The notes: a model not told the origin generated them from the letters alone. 62,000 bases of DNA from Gnetum montanum (GCA_015680685.1 MNCI01011971.1:110846-172845); one strand, 5' to 3'; positions 1 through 11,604 are shown, counted from the first letter of the stretch. Numbers and translations are program-made.

Positions 1-420
1 TAAAATTTTTGAGAACATACACCACTGCCATTAGTTCTTTCTTACTTATGATGTAATTTAACTATGCATCCACAATGCATCAACTTGTGCAATGGATGTA
101 ATATGGACATTTCTTATCATCCAACTATGTAAGCATAGGTTGCAAGGCATAATGAGATGCATCTGTCATTATATGAAATGGTCTAGACTAGTCTAGTGCC
201 CATAGAATTAGAGCTCCTATGAGTTTTTTCTTTACCTATTGGAATGCATGTTCACACTCCTTGTTCTAGATGAATGGAGTATCCTTCTTTTTAAGCTTAA
301 CCAATAGCTTTTCAATCTTAGAGAAATTCTCTATAAATCATCGGTAGTAGCCAGTGTGTCCAAGGAATAATCATACATCTTTGACTATCTCTGGTTAGCA
401 TGTGATTTTTTGGATAACCC
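1..420 (-). pseudogene. Element A RNase H and connecting region (degenerate)
   Basis: The minus strand encodes a degenerate version of the segment that follows RT in gypsy elements. Recognisable pieces are GHTGYYR, the start of the connection region near 350, and CIVDA near the edge followed by KKELMAVVYVLKNF, the usual RNase H stretch around the second acidic residue. TAG and TAA stops interrupt it. It aligns with the better preserved copy in element D (42,500-42,700). The window edge truncates it. Confidence 0.75.
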
Positions 421-424
421 TTAT

Positions 425-1080
425 TTTTTCAAGGTCTACCTTCATTTCTTCTTAAGTAATTTTGTGCCCCAATACTTCCTAGACCATTAAATGGCTTTTC
501 TACCAATTGATCTTAAGATTTGTTTCCATACATATTTTAATACTTGCTCAAGGTAATCTAGGGCTTGTGCAAATATCGCCCCATAAGTAGAGAAGTCATC
601 CATAAAGACTTCTACCTTACTACCAATCTACTATTGAAAAATACTAAGGACTAGGCATTAAAATGTTGTAAGGGCATTTTATAGATAAAACAACATCTTG
701 TAATATTCAAAAGTTCCCTAGGAACTCATGAATGTTGTTTTGGCTTGATCTTTTGACACAATACAGATTTGGTTATAGCCACTATAACCATCCATGAAAC
801 TATAATAGCAATTCCCATATATAGTGTCCAACACTTAGTCCACAAATGGTAATGGTAATGGAAAATGATCTTTAAATGTTGCCATATTCAATAGCATAAA
901 GTCGATGCAGATCCACCACTTCCCATCTTTCTTTGCCACAATTATGAGTGGGCTAACCCACTCACTATTCATGATGGAATAGATGAACACCATATTCAGG
1001 AGTTATTCTATTTTCACTTTGATGATCTACTTCAACTTGGGATTCAATTTTCTCTACAGCTACCATCTTGGCCTTATTAC
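425..1080 (-). pseudogene. Element A reverse transcriptase (degenerate)
   Basis: This copies element RNA into DNA when intact. On the minus strand KKDGKWWICIDF near 950-915 is the palm entry, FMDGYSGYNQI near 800-765 is the fingers/palm block with the first catalytic Asp, and FMDDFSTYGAIFAQALDYL near 606-545 is the YxDD-type active site. Its codons TTTATGGATGAC occupy 606-595, so both active-site Asp residues are kept. Several in-frame stops and small indels elsewhere make it a relic. The same blocks appear in element D, where the second Asp is lost. Confidence 0.85.
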
Positions 1081-1844
1081 CAAGTTAGTGTAGCTACAAT
1101 GCTAACATATCCTTGGATCAATTCTAGTTAGTTTAGGATATGACCAAGCAAAGGTTGTTGGCCATTTTTTGAACACCTTCAATAGCTTGCCTTTTGTTCG
1201 GAAGTAATATTTGCATTGATTATAATCAACTTACCAATTTTAAAAATGCATACTTCATGTTGGTTGGTAGAGTTTTTAATTCTAGGGACTCTAGCTTGAA
1301 ATTATCATGGATTTCCAACTCTCCGTGATAGGTATTATCAACTTCATCATTAGATATTTGGTGATGAACTTGCTCAAGTTCATCTATGCCCTCAACATAG
1401 ACACATGTTAGGCTCTCAATATGTTCTATGCATAGTATGCTATTGTCAAAGTCAACTATCAGACATTGGATATCCTTCTATTTTGTGGCTACTATGTAGA
1501 AGCACCTTTGGATATTTGTTTCATGTGCACATTAATTACATACTTTAATGAATGTACTTTTAATGGACACAATTTTTTTCATGCAATTGCACTCGTTATC
1601 ACTATATGTGATGCATGGAACTCACTTCTTCTTCACTTGTTCAAATTTTTTCTCCTTGGAAATTTCCAAGGAGATGTTCCTAATGCCCATTTGTGCATCA
1701 ACAATGCTTAACCATGCACATTCCATAATGATGGCGAAGTCGCCTTTGCAATTTTGATCTTGATTATTAGAAAATTAGTAGGATAGGACCACTCACAAAA
1801 TTTCATCACAATACCCTCTAATAATCGTAACAGGACAATGACTG

Positions 1845-2055
1845 ATTAGTTTGCTAATTTCAAATGAATATTGCTCTTCTTGAGAGGTGGTAGTTTCCAA
1901 GTCTTGTACATGTCATGGGAGATGAGATTGACATTAGAACCAAAATCAAGAAGAACCTTGCATGGCTTATGTCTAGTGATATGTAAGTAAAAAAGAGGAC
2001 TTCTAGGGTAAAATCTCTTTGTGAAAAGGTTGTTAGCCTTGATCTAATCGGAGAC
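1845..2055 (-). pseudogene. Element A aspartic protease (degenerate)
   Basis: The minus strand encodes LLDFGSNVNLISHDMYK, which matches the retropepsin D-[ST/FL]-G active-site turn followed by the usual hydrophobic strand, then LPPLKKSNIHL. Element D has the matching LDLGSSVNMLFHEMYK at 40,675-40,725. It would cut the Gag-Pol polyprotein. It lies between gag and RT, as expected for gypsy elements. Confidence 0.7.
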
Positions 2056-2299
2056 ATCATCAGTTCACATCACAATATAGATCTGAGGTAGCATTTGGTT
2101 TGAAGGTCCCTCAAATGTGTTTGATGTAGAGGATCAGGGTGCTAGAGATACAGGGTAACAAACCGCATTAGGTTTGGAGTGTTTTGGAGGACTATTGAAT
2201 CAAAAAATGGTCATTTTCTAGATTGATTGTCTAAACCACTCAGCAAGAATTCCAATTATAAGTTTATTGCCCTCATAGCATTTTGTTAGTATGACTATG

Positions 2300-4224
2300 G
2301 GGGAATTTCATCTTGCATAGATGGAGCAAGAGCTAACTAGGTTGAGGGTGGAGGGATGTGTGTAGACCAATGTATAGGGTGGTATAGATATGGGTGCTTC
2401 CCTCAAGTAGATGGTGAATGAGTTTGGTGATACTTTGGAGGATAATAGTGATGTTGGAATGAGGCATGGTTGGTAGAACTTTGTAGAGAAACAAGTTGCT
2501 AAACATAGTACCCATATGGATTAGGTTTCCTGCAAGGGTACTACTATCTTGGTGGTGGTATCTTCCATGGCTGTGGTTGCTTCCATTGTTGGTATTGCTC
2601 ATACGATTGTGGTGGAGATTCACTTGGATAGTAAGCTTTTTTTTGCTAGTGGAACTACCTTGGATTTCCTTGAGGATAAGGTAATTGTATGGGTGCTTGC
2701 CTCTATGCTAGTTAAGGATTCAATGTATAGACCTTAGACTATTGTAAGTGTGAAACCATAGGGAAACATCCCTTAGGATGTTCATATTAAAAAATGTCAC
2801 ATCCAATATCATCATCGGAGTCTATCTTCACAACTTCTTCTATTGTAGTAGCTTTGCCCTTACCTCTTTGGTAGGCATGTTTAGCTTCTTTTCACCTTCT
2901 ACAATTTTGATCACTATTTTGCTCTTTGGATTCTTTAACAATCTTCATACCAGTTTGGAATTTTTCATCAAAAGAGTCCCATAATTTATCAACCTTTACT
3001 GAAATATTAGAAATATATTTTTTGATAGAAAAGGTTTTCTTGTTTACCACCTTGTTGAGTGGTGACTTCTCCTTTTTATAAAAGTAGACCTCCCTTTTCC
3101 TGATGGAAGGATCCATATTATGTTCTTTTGCAATTTCCTTTTTTATAACTCACACTCTTCTTTTGCTATATACTTTATTAGCCTTTGTATTTGATAAGCT
3201 CTTAGTTTGAATAGTCTCCCTTAGGCATAAACCCCAAGAGTTCTTCTAGTTTCTACTCTAAGTCCATCTATGATGTGGCAGAGTTGTTCCCTCTAAGAAT
3301 AACCATGGCTAGGGAATTAGTGTAAGAGAGAATAATATCTATCCATGGGATCATCCAAAGGTTCATGTGTTCACTTTTTCTAGACTTGGATTTGCCTTCT
3401 CAAATTAGACACTCTAGAGTACGTTTGTTATTTATCATTAAATAGTTCTAGCATGGTACTCCATCTGCAAATGGATTCTAGTTACCCCTTCAATTATTGT
3501 GTGCATGAAAATTAGTATTATTGTCCTACTACTCACCTCCATCATGATTATTCCTTATGTAGTGTTTTTTAGAATTAGAAGATGAAGAAGAAGATGTAGA
3601 TGAATAGTGTGAAGAGGGAGAAGGACTACCACCATCATGGTATCTGCCAACTTCCCTTTGGTTTCCATGGCCACATGTGTTAGGTTTCTTATCATTCTAA
3701 TGCTTGTCTAAGCCCCTACCTTGATTGCCACCTGTTCTTGAACCTAGTTTGTTGATAGTGGAATGTAGATTTAGGTTCACACCCCCATCACAAGTAACGA
3801 GGGATGGAAAATTTTCATATCAAGAGCTCCCAGAGAGAGGGTCCTCATTTTCATCTTGGTTTAGCAGGAATAAGGGATTGGTAAACTATTTTTCCTTCAC
3901 AAATTCATGTTGCTTCTGCTAGTGTTGATCTCTCCTACCTTGTGTTTCAATGGGTTGGTAGTCCCAATAGTCATAATCATGCACAACGTACTCCTCTTGA
4001 AGATCGTGGATGCCTAACTTCTTAAGGATTTTAAGTAGCATCATAGGCATAGATCAATTGAGAGGCATTACAATGTTGCCTTCCATATCACACCATCATA
4101 GTTGTTCATATTGATGTAGGATGAAGGTGAAATGAGACACATACTCATCTAGATGAGTATATACCACCTTACACTCTTGTGGAATTGAAAATTTAGCATT
4201 ATCAGGCCCAAGAGAAGAAGACAT
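2300..4224 (-). pseudogene. Element A gag (degenerate)
   Basis: Starts at a plausible ATG (complement of 4222-4224), MSSSLGPDNAKF, then VVYTHLDEYV, a block repeated in elements C (28,430-28,470) and D (38,245-38,275). Further in, VDKLWDSFDEKFQTG (2990-2945) matches the late gag segment in C (30,000-30,040) and D (39,650-39,685). The C-terminal part (2300-2750) is rich in Tyr, Pro and Gln when read in the right frames. Stops and frameshifts occur throughout. The protein would form the virus-like particle core. Confidence 0.75.
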
Positions 4225-4357
4225 TTTGTAAACAAATAAAATATTAGTGTGCTTATATAATTATATTATGTGTGAGAGTGATGTTGACCTTGGGGTTCAT
4301 TCACTGATGTTAATGATGTTCACTAATTCTAGATAGCACACGTTTCAAACAAAAAGA

Positions 4358-4376
4358 GTCCTTGATAGTGATGCCA
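4358..4376 (-). promoter_or_regulatory. Primer-binding site of element A (decayed tRNA-Asp type)
   Basis: Minus strand reads TGGCATCACTATCAAGGAC, one base after the LTR end TCA. It is close to the tRNA-Asp primer site known from Athila-group elements, and most differences are C-to-T or G-to-A at former CpG sites. It would prime minus-strand DNA synthesis. Confidence 0.65.
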
Positions 4377-4377
4377 A

Positions 4378-5308
4378 TGACGGATGGTGAAGGTACCCCT
4401 ATGTTCAACCATACAAATCATGAAGCATTCATGTGTGATCTAGTAAAATTCTATGGACTTCATGTCTTCTAGTACACTAGTCGTCTAGGAAGTGAACCTT
4501 GCCCTAATGGTCATTCATTGTCTTTCCTATTACACTTACGATGTATAAAGGTATGGTTAAGTGTAATCGAGGCATATGATTTTTATTTTTTTATGTTTTA
4601 TGTTCCTTGGTACTTAAAGTACAGAGATGAAGTAATTTAATAACTAATTTAATTTAACTACTTAAATAGTCTCTAACTATTCCTAATATAAGTATTCGAT
4701 CCCACTTTTCATATACATATTAAACCCACATATCCACTATTGGGTTACCAAGTGCTATGGTACTAGGAAAACCAAGCAATAACAATAGTAGGATTATCAA
4801 GTGAATACGTGTTTACACTTGAAGTGGTCATACTTATGTGCTTAATCTATTTAACATAATTAATTAACTCATCGCTTAAATTCTAATTGAGCATAAGTAA
4901 TGGCATATTTAACGAAAACAATAAATGCATAAATAAATCATTAGTCTATTCTAAGTGCTACAAGGTTTAATTAAAAGGCTCATCTTTATTTCCATATACA
5001 CTAGTGTGGTTCAGGTACAACAATGCTCAAATAAAGATTCATACCTTTCTAACTCCTACTACAGGCACTCAAAGAAATATTCTAACTCTTAAATGGAAAA
5101 ACTATAAGAGCTCTACTACAACTATGATTCTCTCCTCCATAAACATAGCTGTGAACTCATATTTATAGTTTTTATTACAAGGCTACGTCAACAGGGCCTC
5201 ATAGATTTAGCAAACACTACATCAACGTGGCCGCATCGATAGCGTAACACCACATAAATGGGGCCACATCAACAAGGGCCTATCAATGTGACACTTTGAT
5301 CCTCATCA
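4378..5308 (-). repeat. 5' LTR of element A (type I)
   Basis: On the minus strand it runs from TGATGAGG to GTCA, about 931 bp. It has a TATA-like TATAAATATGAG (near 5165) and AATAAAG (near 5005), so U3, R and U5 are in order. It resembles the LTRs of C (27,302-28,188) and D (37,051-37,920), including the segment on gaining a TATA box, then AGAGCTCTTRTAGTTTTT. The primer site follows directly. Confidence 0.8.
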
Positions 5309-5815
5309 CTAAGTAAAATAGTAAAACTAAGTAAATGTTGCAAATATGAAAACTAATCATGATCTTTATTTCTGGACATGAAATGTGCCCAAGTACACTT
5401 CACTTGGATAAATATTCCATACAACTACTCAACACCATATTGTGGGCATTTACTCTATCGCTAAAATTACAAAATGCAACTACAAGAATCTACCTAAGGA
5501 TGGAATGACACTTATGCATATCCATGCACCCAAGTGTTGTATTTATAAGTTGCACATCTCATGATATCATATATATGATGACATATCCTATACTATGATA
5601 TTGAATCTATGGCATCATAGATACGATACTATAGTTACAATATCATTGGTGGACAAAAATTGACTTTATTGAACAAATTCAACATCGCATCTACGACATC
5701 ATAGATGTGACGTAGCATCTACGATGTAGCAACCAACTAAGACACACTAATAGGAATGCTACAACATAGATGCAATGTAGCATCTACGATATCTTATCCA
5801 ACTAATGATTCATCA
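5309..5815 (-). repeat. LTR type II fragment (5' part) interrupted by element A
   Basis: Minus strand begins TGATGAATCATTAGTTGG at 5815 and closely matches the start of the element B 5' LTR (21,725). It includes the palindrome-rich U3 with repeated GATATCATAG and CATCTACGAT motifs, a TATA-like CTTATAAATACAAC (near 5540), and AATAAAGATCATG (near 5365). It stops at ACTTAG where the element A LTR begins. It is therefore the target LTR into which A inserted. Confidence 0.75.
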
Positions 5816-6460
5816 AGTAGTAGCCTCTACCTCCTCTTTGTTGACCTCTTTCTTTGAAATTACCTCTATCTCTATGATAATATGATCAAAATTTGGTGTG
5901 CCCTAATTTTGATATGGCCTCTCTTATCTTTGATATTTTAACCTATCTCTTCTTAACCTTATATTGAATTTACCTATTGTTCAATTATTTGAGACAAAAT
6001 AGACATTATCACATGAGTTTAACATGCTTAATTCTTTAGGGGCTCTTAATGAAGAAACTAATTCATCAATGGTATAGAGATCAAGGTTCTCTATTTGATT
6101 GATTATGACCATAACATTAGTAAATCTATAGATTTGATTTATTATAACTGTAACATTATTAAATCTATAGTTATTTTACAACACTTAAATAACTTTCATA
6201 ACTTTTTGTTTTATTATGTATCCACATTGATTCTCATCTAAGTTCCTTACATGTTTAATAATCTCTTAATAAAGTGTTCTAATGGCTCATCCCTTAGCAT
6301 CTTCAAATCACCAAATTCATATATAAACTTAAAATTTTTTGTGTTATCTATTAGTCAAATTACCTTTGCATCTTTGAGGAAGTCCCAACACTACTTTGAG
6401 GCATCCTTAATGATAATTCTTACATCTATTAATACATTCACACTTGTGCATATGATCATC
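5816..6460 (-). pseudogene. Ty1/copia gag fragment
   Basis: Minus strand, in shifting frames: SWDFLKDAK near 6385, a segment like EFGDLKMLRDEPLEHF near 6320-6270, then IENLDLYTIDELVSSLRAPKE-like sequence near 6080-6040, and an Arg/Gly-rich stretch ending RGQQRGGRGYY at 5835-5820. This order matches the UBN2-type gag of plant copia elements (nucleic-acid-binding RG region after the capsid). The LTR II fragment starts right after it, so it was the older host of that insertion. It has many stops. Confidence 0.65.
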
Positions 6461-7079
6461 TTTACATATATGTCTTGTTTCTTGTTTTTTTTTTCTTGAC
6501 ATGTTGTTAGGGTTTAGTGGAGGAATGTATTCTTGCTTAACATAATTTCACACTTCATGTATTTGGGTAGACTTTTTTTAAGGTAGTTTTAATAAGATAA
6601 ATCTTGCTCTCATGAAAAATGATAGTACATCCTAGGATGCCTTTGTTTGCCATTTTATTTTCTCTTAGCTCTAGTACTAATTTTTCAAAGTGGATGATGG
6701 ATGTTGTGGTATAAAGAATGTTAAATCTAGTCTTGATATCTAGTTTTCTACAATAGAAAAGTCTTTGTGACTCAACCATGAGTTGATGGAAAACTTGGTA
6801 AGATTGTATAAAATGAAAATAATGGATTGTAAGTTAGCCAATAAATTTTTTAGAGCTATTTTATCCTATTTTAGACCTATCATGACTTGATCATGAGTTT
6901 TGATCTATAATATTTGAATAGATCTTAACTTTTATTTGAGTTAACTCCACTAATGTTGGTCACAAATCAGAATATGAAAGAAGAAGAGTTAGTGTTAGGT
7001 TAGCAACAAGTTGTAAAATGTTGTTAAATATCATGGATGAGTTATTTTTTAGATTTTGAAAATGCTAGGACGTATCCTT
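6461..7079. other. No recognisable gene
   Basis: AT-rich sequence with short chance frames only (for example 6555-6779 minus). I see no retroelement motif, RNA gene or conserved protein pattern. Confidence 0.5.
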
Positions 7080-7475
7080 GAAGTAATGCACAACAGTCAC
7101 AAGGCTCAGTTGTTGTAGAAAATTAGCAAGGACTTGCTAGGTGTATCCTCCAAAAATGACACATAATATCATCACCTAGATGTTGTGAAAAGTAGATAAG
7201 GATTCTCACATTAGGAACAAGTATTGGTAAAGCAATAAGTCCAATGATAGAACTTTTGGTTGGCAACTTGAAACATTGGCACTAAAGGTTGCTACATCAC
7301 TATTCTAGGAAAGCCATCGAAAGGTAGACCAAAGAAGACATGGGAAAAAACAATTGAAGATGATTTGAAGAACTACAAATAAAAAAAAAAAGATCTGGCT
7401 CTTCATAGAGGTGAATGAAGAAAAAGAACTCATGTAGCCAACCCCATTTGTTGAGACAATGCTAGGATGATGATG
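7080..7475 (+). mobile_element. LINE (non-LTR retrotransposon) 3' end relic
   Basis: Plus strand near 7310-7460 reads GKPSKGRPKKTWEKTIEDDL-like sequence, then KDLALHRGE, RKRTHV and ANPIC. This is the typical C-terminal tail of plant LINE open reading frames (a GRPxxTW block, then LALxRxxWRxRxHVADP). It ends with a GATGATGATGATAAC run like the short 3' tandem tail of such elements. The segment upstream to 7080 has no clear motif and is included only tentatively. Related minus-strand tails occur at 11,610-11,740 and 21,490-21,620. Confidence 0.6.
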
Positions 7476-9720
7476 ATAACTTTTATGTGAGTTGTGGTGG
7501 CTCTAATCTGAGGGTTGTAAAACTAGTAGCATGACTTGAGAATGACATGAATAGCTTGTTAGGTTAAAGTGAGTCATAAGAGTCATTATGGTTTGAAGTG
7601 GGACCTCTAAATTAGGGTGTGATTCCAACATAACATGATAGTGAGTGATTTCTTATTAGTTACTACCTTAGTATAACTTATAATAATGGTCAAAATCTTG
7701 ATGTGAGCCACCTTAACACATGTGTTACTCTTGGGAACTTATAAATAATAGAGCTCAAGTTCCCAAATTTTAAAGGAAGCTTGCAATTGTGCCTAAAAAT
7801 ATGAAAATCATAAATTTTAAGCTTGTATTTGACTTCTAAGCATGAATAAATCTCTATCAAAAGCACATTTGACATGATACAACTTTCATAATGTCAAATC
7901 TTTAGGTAATTCAAACATCAAAGTTAAAGGATCTTGGTCCTTTCTCCATATGAACACTTGGAAATGGGTATGTACTCTTTCAAAGGACTATATATGGGAT
8001 TTAAAGAATATAACAATTGAGAAAAAAGATAGATCTGTAAGCAACAAGCATAAATTTTCTCAAATGCCTTTAGTGTTAATGAAATTATAGAGATTAATGT
8101 GAGATCAAGAAAAATTTGAAGAAAACTCTAATGAAATCCTCCTCAAACCCCAAAGTAGAGCTGTTATTCAATATAAAAACTTGCGATTATGAATTACTTA
8201 GATCTAAAGAAAATAAGATTATCCACTCATTGAAAGAGAGATCTTTGATGAATCATGGTGGATAAACCTTCAAATGTTAATAAACCATTGTAATATGATC
8301 AAATATATTTGTAAACATTACATGCAAATATGATTTCATATGTAAATTAGAGATAGCATTGGAAAATAAACATTTAAATTGAGAAATACCTAAAAATGTG
8401 AGAGATCTATTTGAAATTTATATGAAATGTGAAAGTTCATTGTGAGATGTATTAGATTGGGAGATAATTGTGAGATGATTTGACCTTAGTTCATTGTGAG
8501 ATTTTGTAAGCATTGTGAATGTAAAAGAAGAGAAGGAAAGAAAGAAAGCTTAATTGAAACCTCAAATTACATTTGAAGCAAGAAGCTTCTAATTCTCCTT
8601 CAACATTTAAGGAAAGTAATAGCAATTACATTCTCTAAAAAGAGTCTAAGAGAGTGTCAAGAACTCTTATAGTTAAAGCAGGGGAGAGTTTTGCTAAAAG
8701 TAGCATAATTACATCATAAAGGAACATTGGTCCTTTCATTTTTTGTAATATAGGCTAAGCTAAGACTCTGTAACATAATACAACTTTAAAATATAACATC
8801 TAACTCTAATATATCCTTTTAAAATATGAGATTTAAAATAAATAAAACATAATTCTTAGACAATAGACCAAATAAACATGAAATGATGATCAATTCAATG
8901 TTAAATTTAACATAAAAAATATTCATTCAACTTGATGTGGAGTACATGCATACATAGATGATACACATGTTAATAGCTCATTAACACAAATGATACATGT
9001 ATTAATGTAGTTGGCACGATGCCCATTCAACACATACTTCAATATAGCATTGTATCCCTAATTATTATTGTTATTTTTGCATCTTTTATGCCATAATAAA
9101 AGCAACAGATCCTTGGTTAATGGTGGGAAGATTTTAAAAATGTCCTTCTTGAGGTATTAAAAAAATTGCTAGAAGGGCTGAATTTTGTAGCTTTTCCAAA
9201 AGGTTAAGCTTAAAACAAATTAACATTGTGAAGTAGCTTTTCTAAGAAATTAAGTTGAAATAAATTAACAAATTTACTCCTTGAAAGGATCTAGTTTTTT
9301 TCTCTTGCATAGAAAAATTAAATACATAATTATTCTTCTAGTAAAATTGAATTATCTATTGTTTATAGTCATTTTACTTAGGTATAAAGCAATTTTAGTT
9401 AACCTTAATTCAGTTTTGCTTCTGGTTAATTTAAATTTTCCTTAAAGTATAATTTAATTTTTTTTTCTATAATCAATTTCAATGGAAGTTAAAGAAGACA
9501 AATTTATAAAAAGTTTAAAAATCAAAGAAAAGCTTCAATGTTAAATGGCATTTTTGCTTTTGCAACTTTTAAAAAATTTATCTTTAAGCATGAGGGAATT
9601 TGAATTCTGTCTTAACTAAAATTAGTCTAAAATTAAACTAAATTGCTACTAAAAACATAGTGAATTCAATTTAATAGAGTAAATAAATAAATACAAATAT
9701 TTTCATCTTTTCATAGTTAA
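7476..9720. other. AT-rich intergenic stretch without recognisable genes
   Basis: About 2.2 kb with only short chance frames and A/T runs (for example 9,440-9,700). I see no retroelement domain, RNA gene or conserved motif. Confidence 0.5.
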
Positions 9721-9721
9721 A

Positions 9722-9772
9722 ACACCGCGCTCCCACGCAAGTGACCCGAGTTCAAGCCCCGGGAACTGAAAA
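9722..9772 (+). repeat. tRNA-related fragment, possibly SINE remnant
   Basis: ACACCGCGCTCCCACGCAAG is followed by GAGTTCAAGCCCCGGGAAC, which resembles a pol III B box (GGTTCRANNCC) with its T-arm pairing. No acceptor stem or anticodon arm can be drawn upstream, so this is not a functional tRNA. It marks the border between AT-rich DNA and the GC-rich germin-like island. Confidence 0.35.
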
Positions 9773-9970
9773 GTAATTTTAAAACTTATTTTAAATCGTA
9801 GAACATATAAAACCTTCAAGCACAACCGATATCACAATGGACGTAAGACTTGGTAAATATGTCCACGTTGTATGCAACGCCGAACCCTTACGAACGGCCT
9901 ACGAAGAATATACCAATTATCAAAGAACCTAAGGTTCTCAAGTTTATTGCAGAAAATCAACCGCAGAAAA

Positions 9971-10603
9971 TCAACCGCTATGCTGCTTGTGGATGTTGGC
10001 GATCTCTGGGGCGTTCAGCTTGAAAGACTTTTCCAGAACCATCTCTGAAATGGGCGGAGTCGAGTTATCCCGGCTTCTGCGAATACAGCCCTGATATGGA
10101 GAACGCCGGGCAACGTCCAAGATTTAGCAGAAAGTGCGTAGTCGGCGTGGGAACAAGAAAATATCGCCTGCATTCAGAGTCTCCTGGAACAGCTTCTTGT
10201 TTGTGCTCACAAGTCCCACCAAAATTGGGCCGCCCTGTATCAGAAACACGAATTCGGTGGCCCGCGGATGATTATGCGGAGGAACAATTTCACCCGGAGC
10301 GAAATATATGCAGCCAGAGTGAGACCGTGCGTGTTGCAGCCTGGCAGATTCATGGCCGTTGTCGTCATCACCACTCTTTCGAATGGAATGTGGCGCTCGG
10401 CTTTCCCGGCTTTGCCAGTGCCGATGTTTTGAAATCCGTGGAGGTGGCGGCATTGGGATCAAGGCACGGAACGCCGTTTATGAATATGCCCTGGGCGTTT
10501 GCGTTGTCTGCAACGCAGAAATCCTGCAAAGGATCCTCATCCGCCGCTCTGGCAGCCTGCAGCAGAGCCGCCGCAGCAAAAACAGCGCCACAATTGCCTT
10601 CAT
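9971..10603 (-). pseudogene. Germin-like protein pseudogene 1 (cupin), frameshifted
   Basis: Germin-like proteins are secreted, manganese-binding cupins of the plant cell wall. Minus strand starts ATGAAGGCAATTGTGGCG (10,603), encoding a hydrophobic signal start MKAIVALFLL. A -1 shift leads into DEDPLQDFCVADNANAQG, the mature N terminus with its first conserved Cys, then GVPCLDP with the second Cys. Further shifts near 10,390 and 10,312 lead to germin box 1, PPHNHPRATE, with three metal ligands (H, H, E). Box 2 begins GDIFLFP but shifts before HFLLN. A last shift restores the C terminus MVLEKSFKLNAPEIANIHK and a stop at 9,971. The 633-bp span is near full length and intronless. CpG is common, unlike the flanks, so inactivation may be recent, or some shifts could be sequence errors. 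A 206-aa plus-strand frame here is an antisense shadow. Confidence 0.85.
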
Positions 10604-11040
10604 ATCATTGTTTTGTCCCTCGCTTGCTTGCTCGCTCTGTATGTTTTTCAATTAGCTTGGATGTGGAGCGGTGCTGCGAAGCAGGTTTTATACCAGAAAT
10701 GGAAAGGCGAAGATGAGATAGGCTGATGGCGTTTTGTGTACATTTGGTGAGTCAAGTCGTGTTACTTTTAACTAAAATATACGGCTTGGTTGCTCCTCCC
10801 TTTGATTTGTTTTGACTTTGGAAAGCTACAATTACCTTCGTATTATTGTTTTGTCACTGGCTTGCTCTGTATGTTTCAATTGCCTTGGACGTGAAGCGGT
10901 GCTGCGAAGCAGGGTTTGATAGCAGAAATAGGAAGGCGAAGATGATATAGGCTGATGGCCTTTTGCTGTGCATTTTGTGAGTCTAAGTAAAACATACGAC
11001 TGGGTTGCTTCTCCCTTTGATTAGTTTTGACTTTGGAAAG
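10591..11040 (-). repeat. Tandem duplication of the germin-like gene 5' region
   Basis: Two imperfect direct copies, 10,591-10,825 and 10,829-11,040. Shared blocks include GCGGTGCTGCGAAGCAGG, TAGGCTGATGGC and TTTTGACTTTGGAAAG. The copy next to the gene includes the start codon. In the outer copy the matching CAT (minus-strand ATG) is CGT, so it lost the start. The copies cover the 5' leader and proximal promoter of pseudogene 1. Confidence 0.8.
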
Positions 11041-11112
11041 CCATGCGTACAGCGGAAATGTTTCACTTACTCTACCTGAAAAATTCAAAAGTTTCGGATG
11101 CCATCAACGGTA

Positions 11113-11130
11113 GACGTCTTAAAATGACGT
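11113..11130. promoter_or_regulatory. ACGT-core motifs upstream of the germin-like relic
   Basis: GACGTC (11,113-11,118) and TGACGT (11,125-11,130) lie about 510-530 bp upstream of the pseudogene 1 start. Both are known bZIP (TGA-factor) target cores in plants. Linkage to this gene is only positional. Confidence 0.25.
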
Positions 11131-11394
11131 TGTAATAAAAATAGTGACTATAATGTTAACGAAACAAGATTGATGAGAGTGGGTTAAAATGATTGGTGTT
11201 GGCCATTTATACGGCTCATTGTAACTTGGATTGAATAAAATAGTTCTTATTCATTTTCGTGATGCTTTTAATCACAAGCTTCATTTAAATAACAGCTCTC
11301 ATAATCTAACCTATTCATCCTCTGTTTTCAAGAATTATAAATGAGGAAATAAAAGTGGATGGTCATGATCCTTATCTCTCATGTAACATGGATT

Positions 11395-11467
11395 GAATTG
11401 TTAAATAGTGAAAGGATTTGATAATAATTTTCTATGCTAGGTTGCCTCCTTAAAGTCATAGGTTAAA
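11395..11467 (+). repeat. SINE 3' tail fragment
   Basis: TTAAATAGTGAAAGGATTTG, a block on to TTTTCTATGCTAGGTTGCC, then AGTCATAGGTTAAAG. It parallels the 3' half of the tRNA-like repeat at 12,876-12,960 (GGTAAATAGAGTATTTGATG and onward). No tRNA-like head is present. Confidence 0.4.
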
Positions 11468-11604
11468 GGTATATGTTTACTATTTGAACAAATCTTAATG
11501 TATCTTATTAAAAGTGAGTTATGCTTCAAAGCTATGAAACAAAGATACATATTTTATTTAAAATTAACTTTGAATTTCTTCTCTTCAATAATTCATCATT
11601 GTCA

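Larger units (their letters stand above)
1..5308 (-). mobile_element. Element A: Athila-like Ty3/gypsy retrotransposon, 5' portion, cut by window edge
   Basis: Reading the minus strand from right to left, the order is LTR (5308-4378), primer-binding site, gag, aspartic protease, reverse transcriptase and RNase H. This is the Ty3/gypsy order, with the rest beyond position 1. The primer site resembles a decayed tRNA-Asp site as in the Athila group, and gag is closely related to the gag of elements B, C and D in this window. The frames are broken by many stops, so it is non-autonomous now. Its LTR lies inside another LTR fragment (5309-5815), so it inserted into an older element. Family call is confident; lineage (Athila) is inferred from primer site and layout. 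Confidence 0.85.

Noticed and set aside
9722-9772. Functional tRNA gene
   Set aside because: Only a B-box-like T arm is visible; no acceptor stem or anticodon arm can be formed.
10096-10716. 206-codon open frame on the plus strand
   Set aside because: It is antisense to germin-like pseudogene 1, whose conserved cupin motifs are on the minus strand. The plus translation has no known motif.
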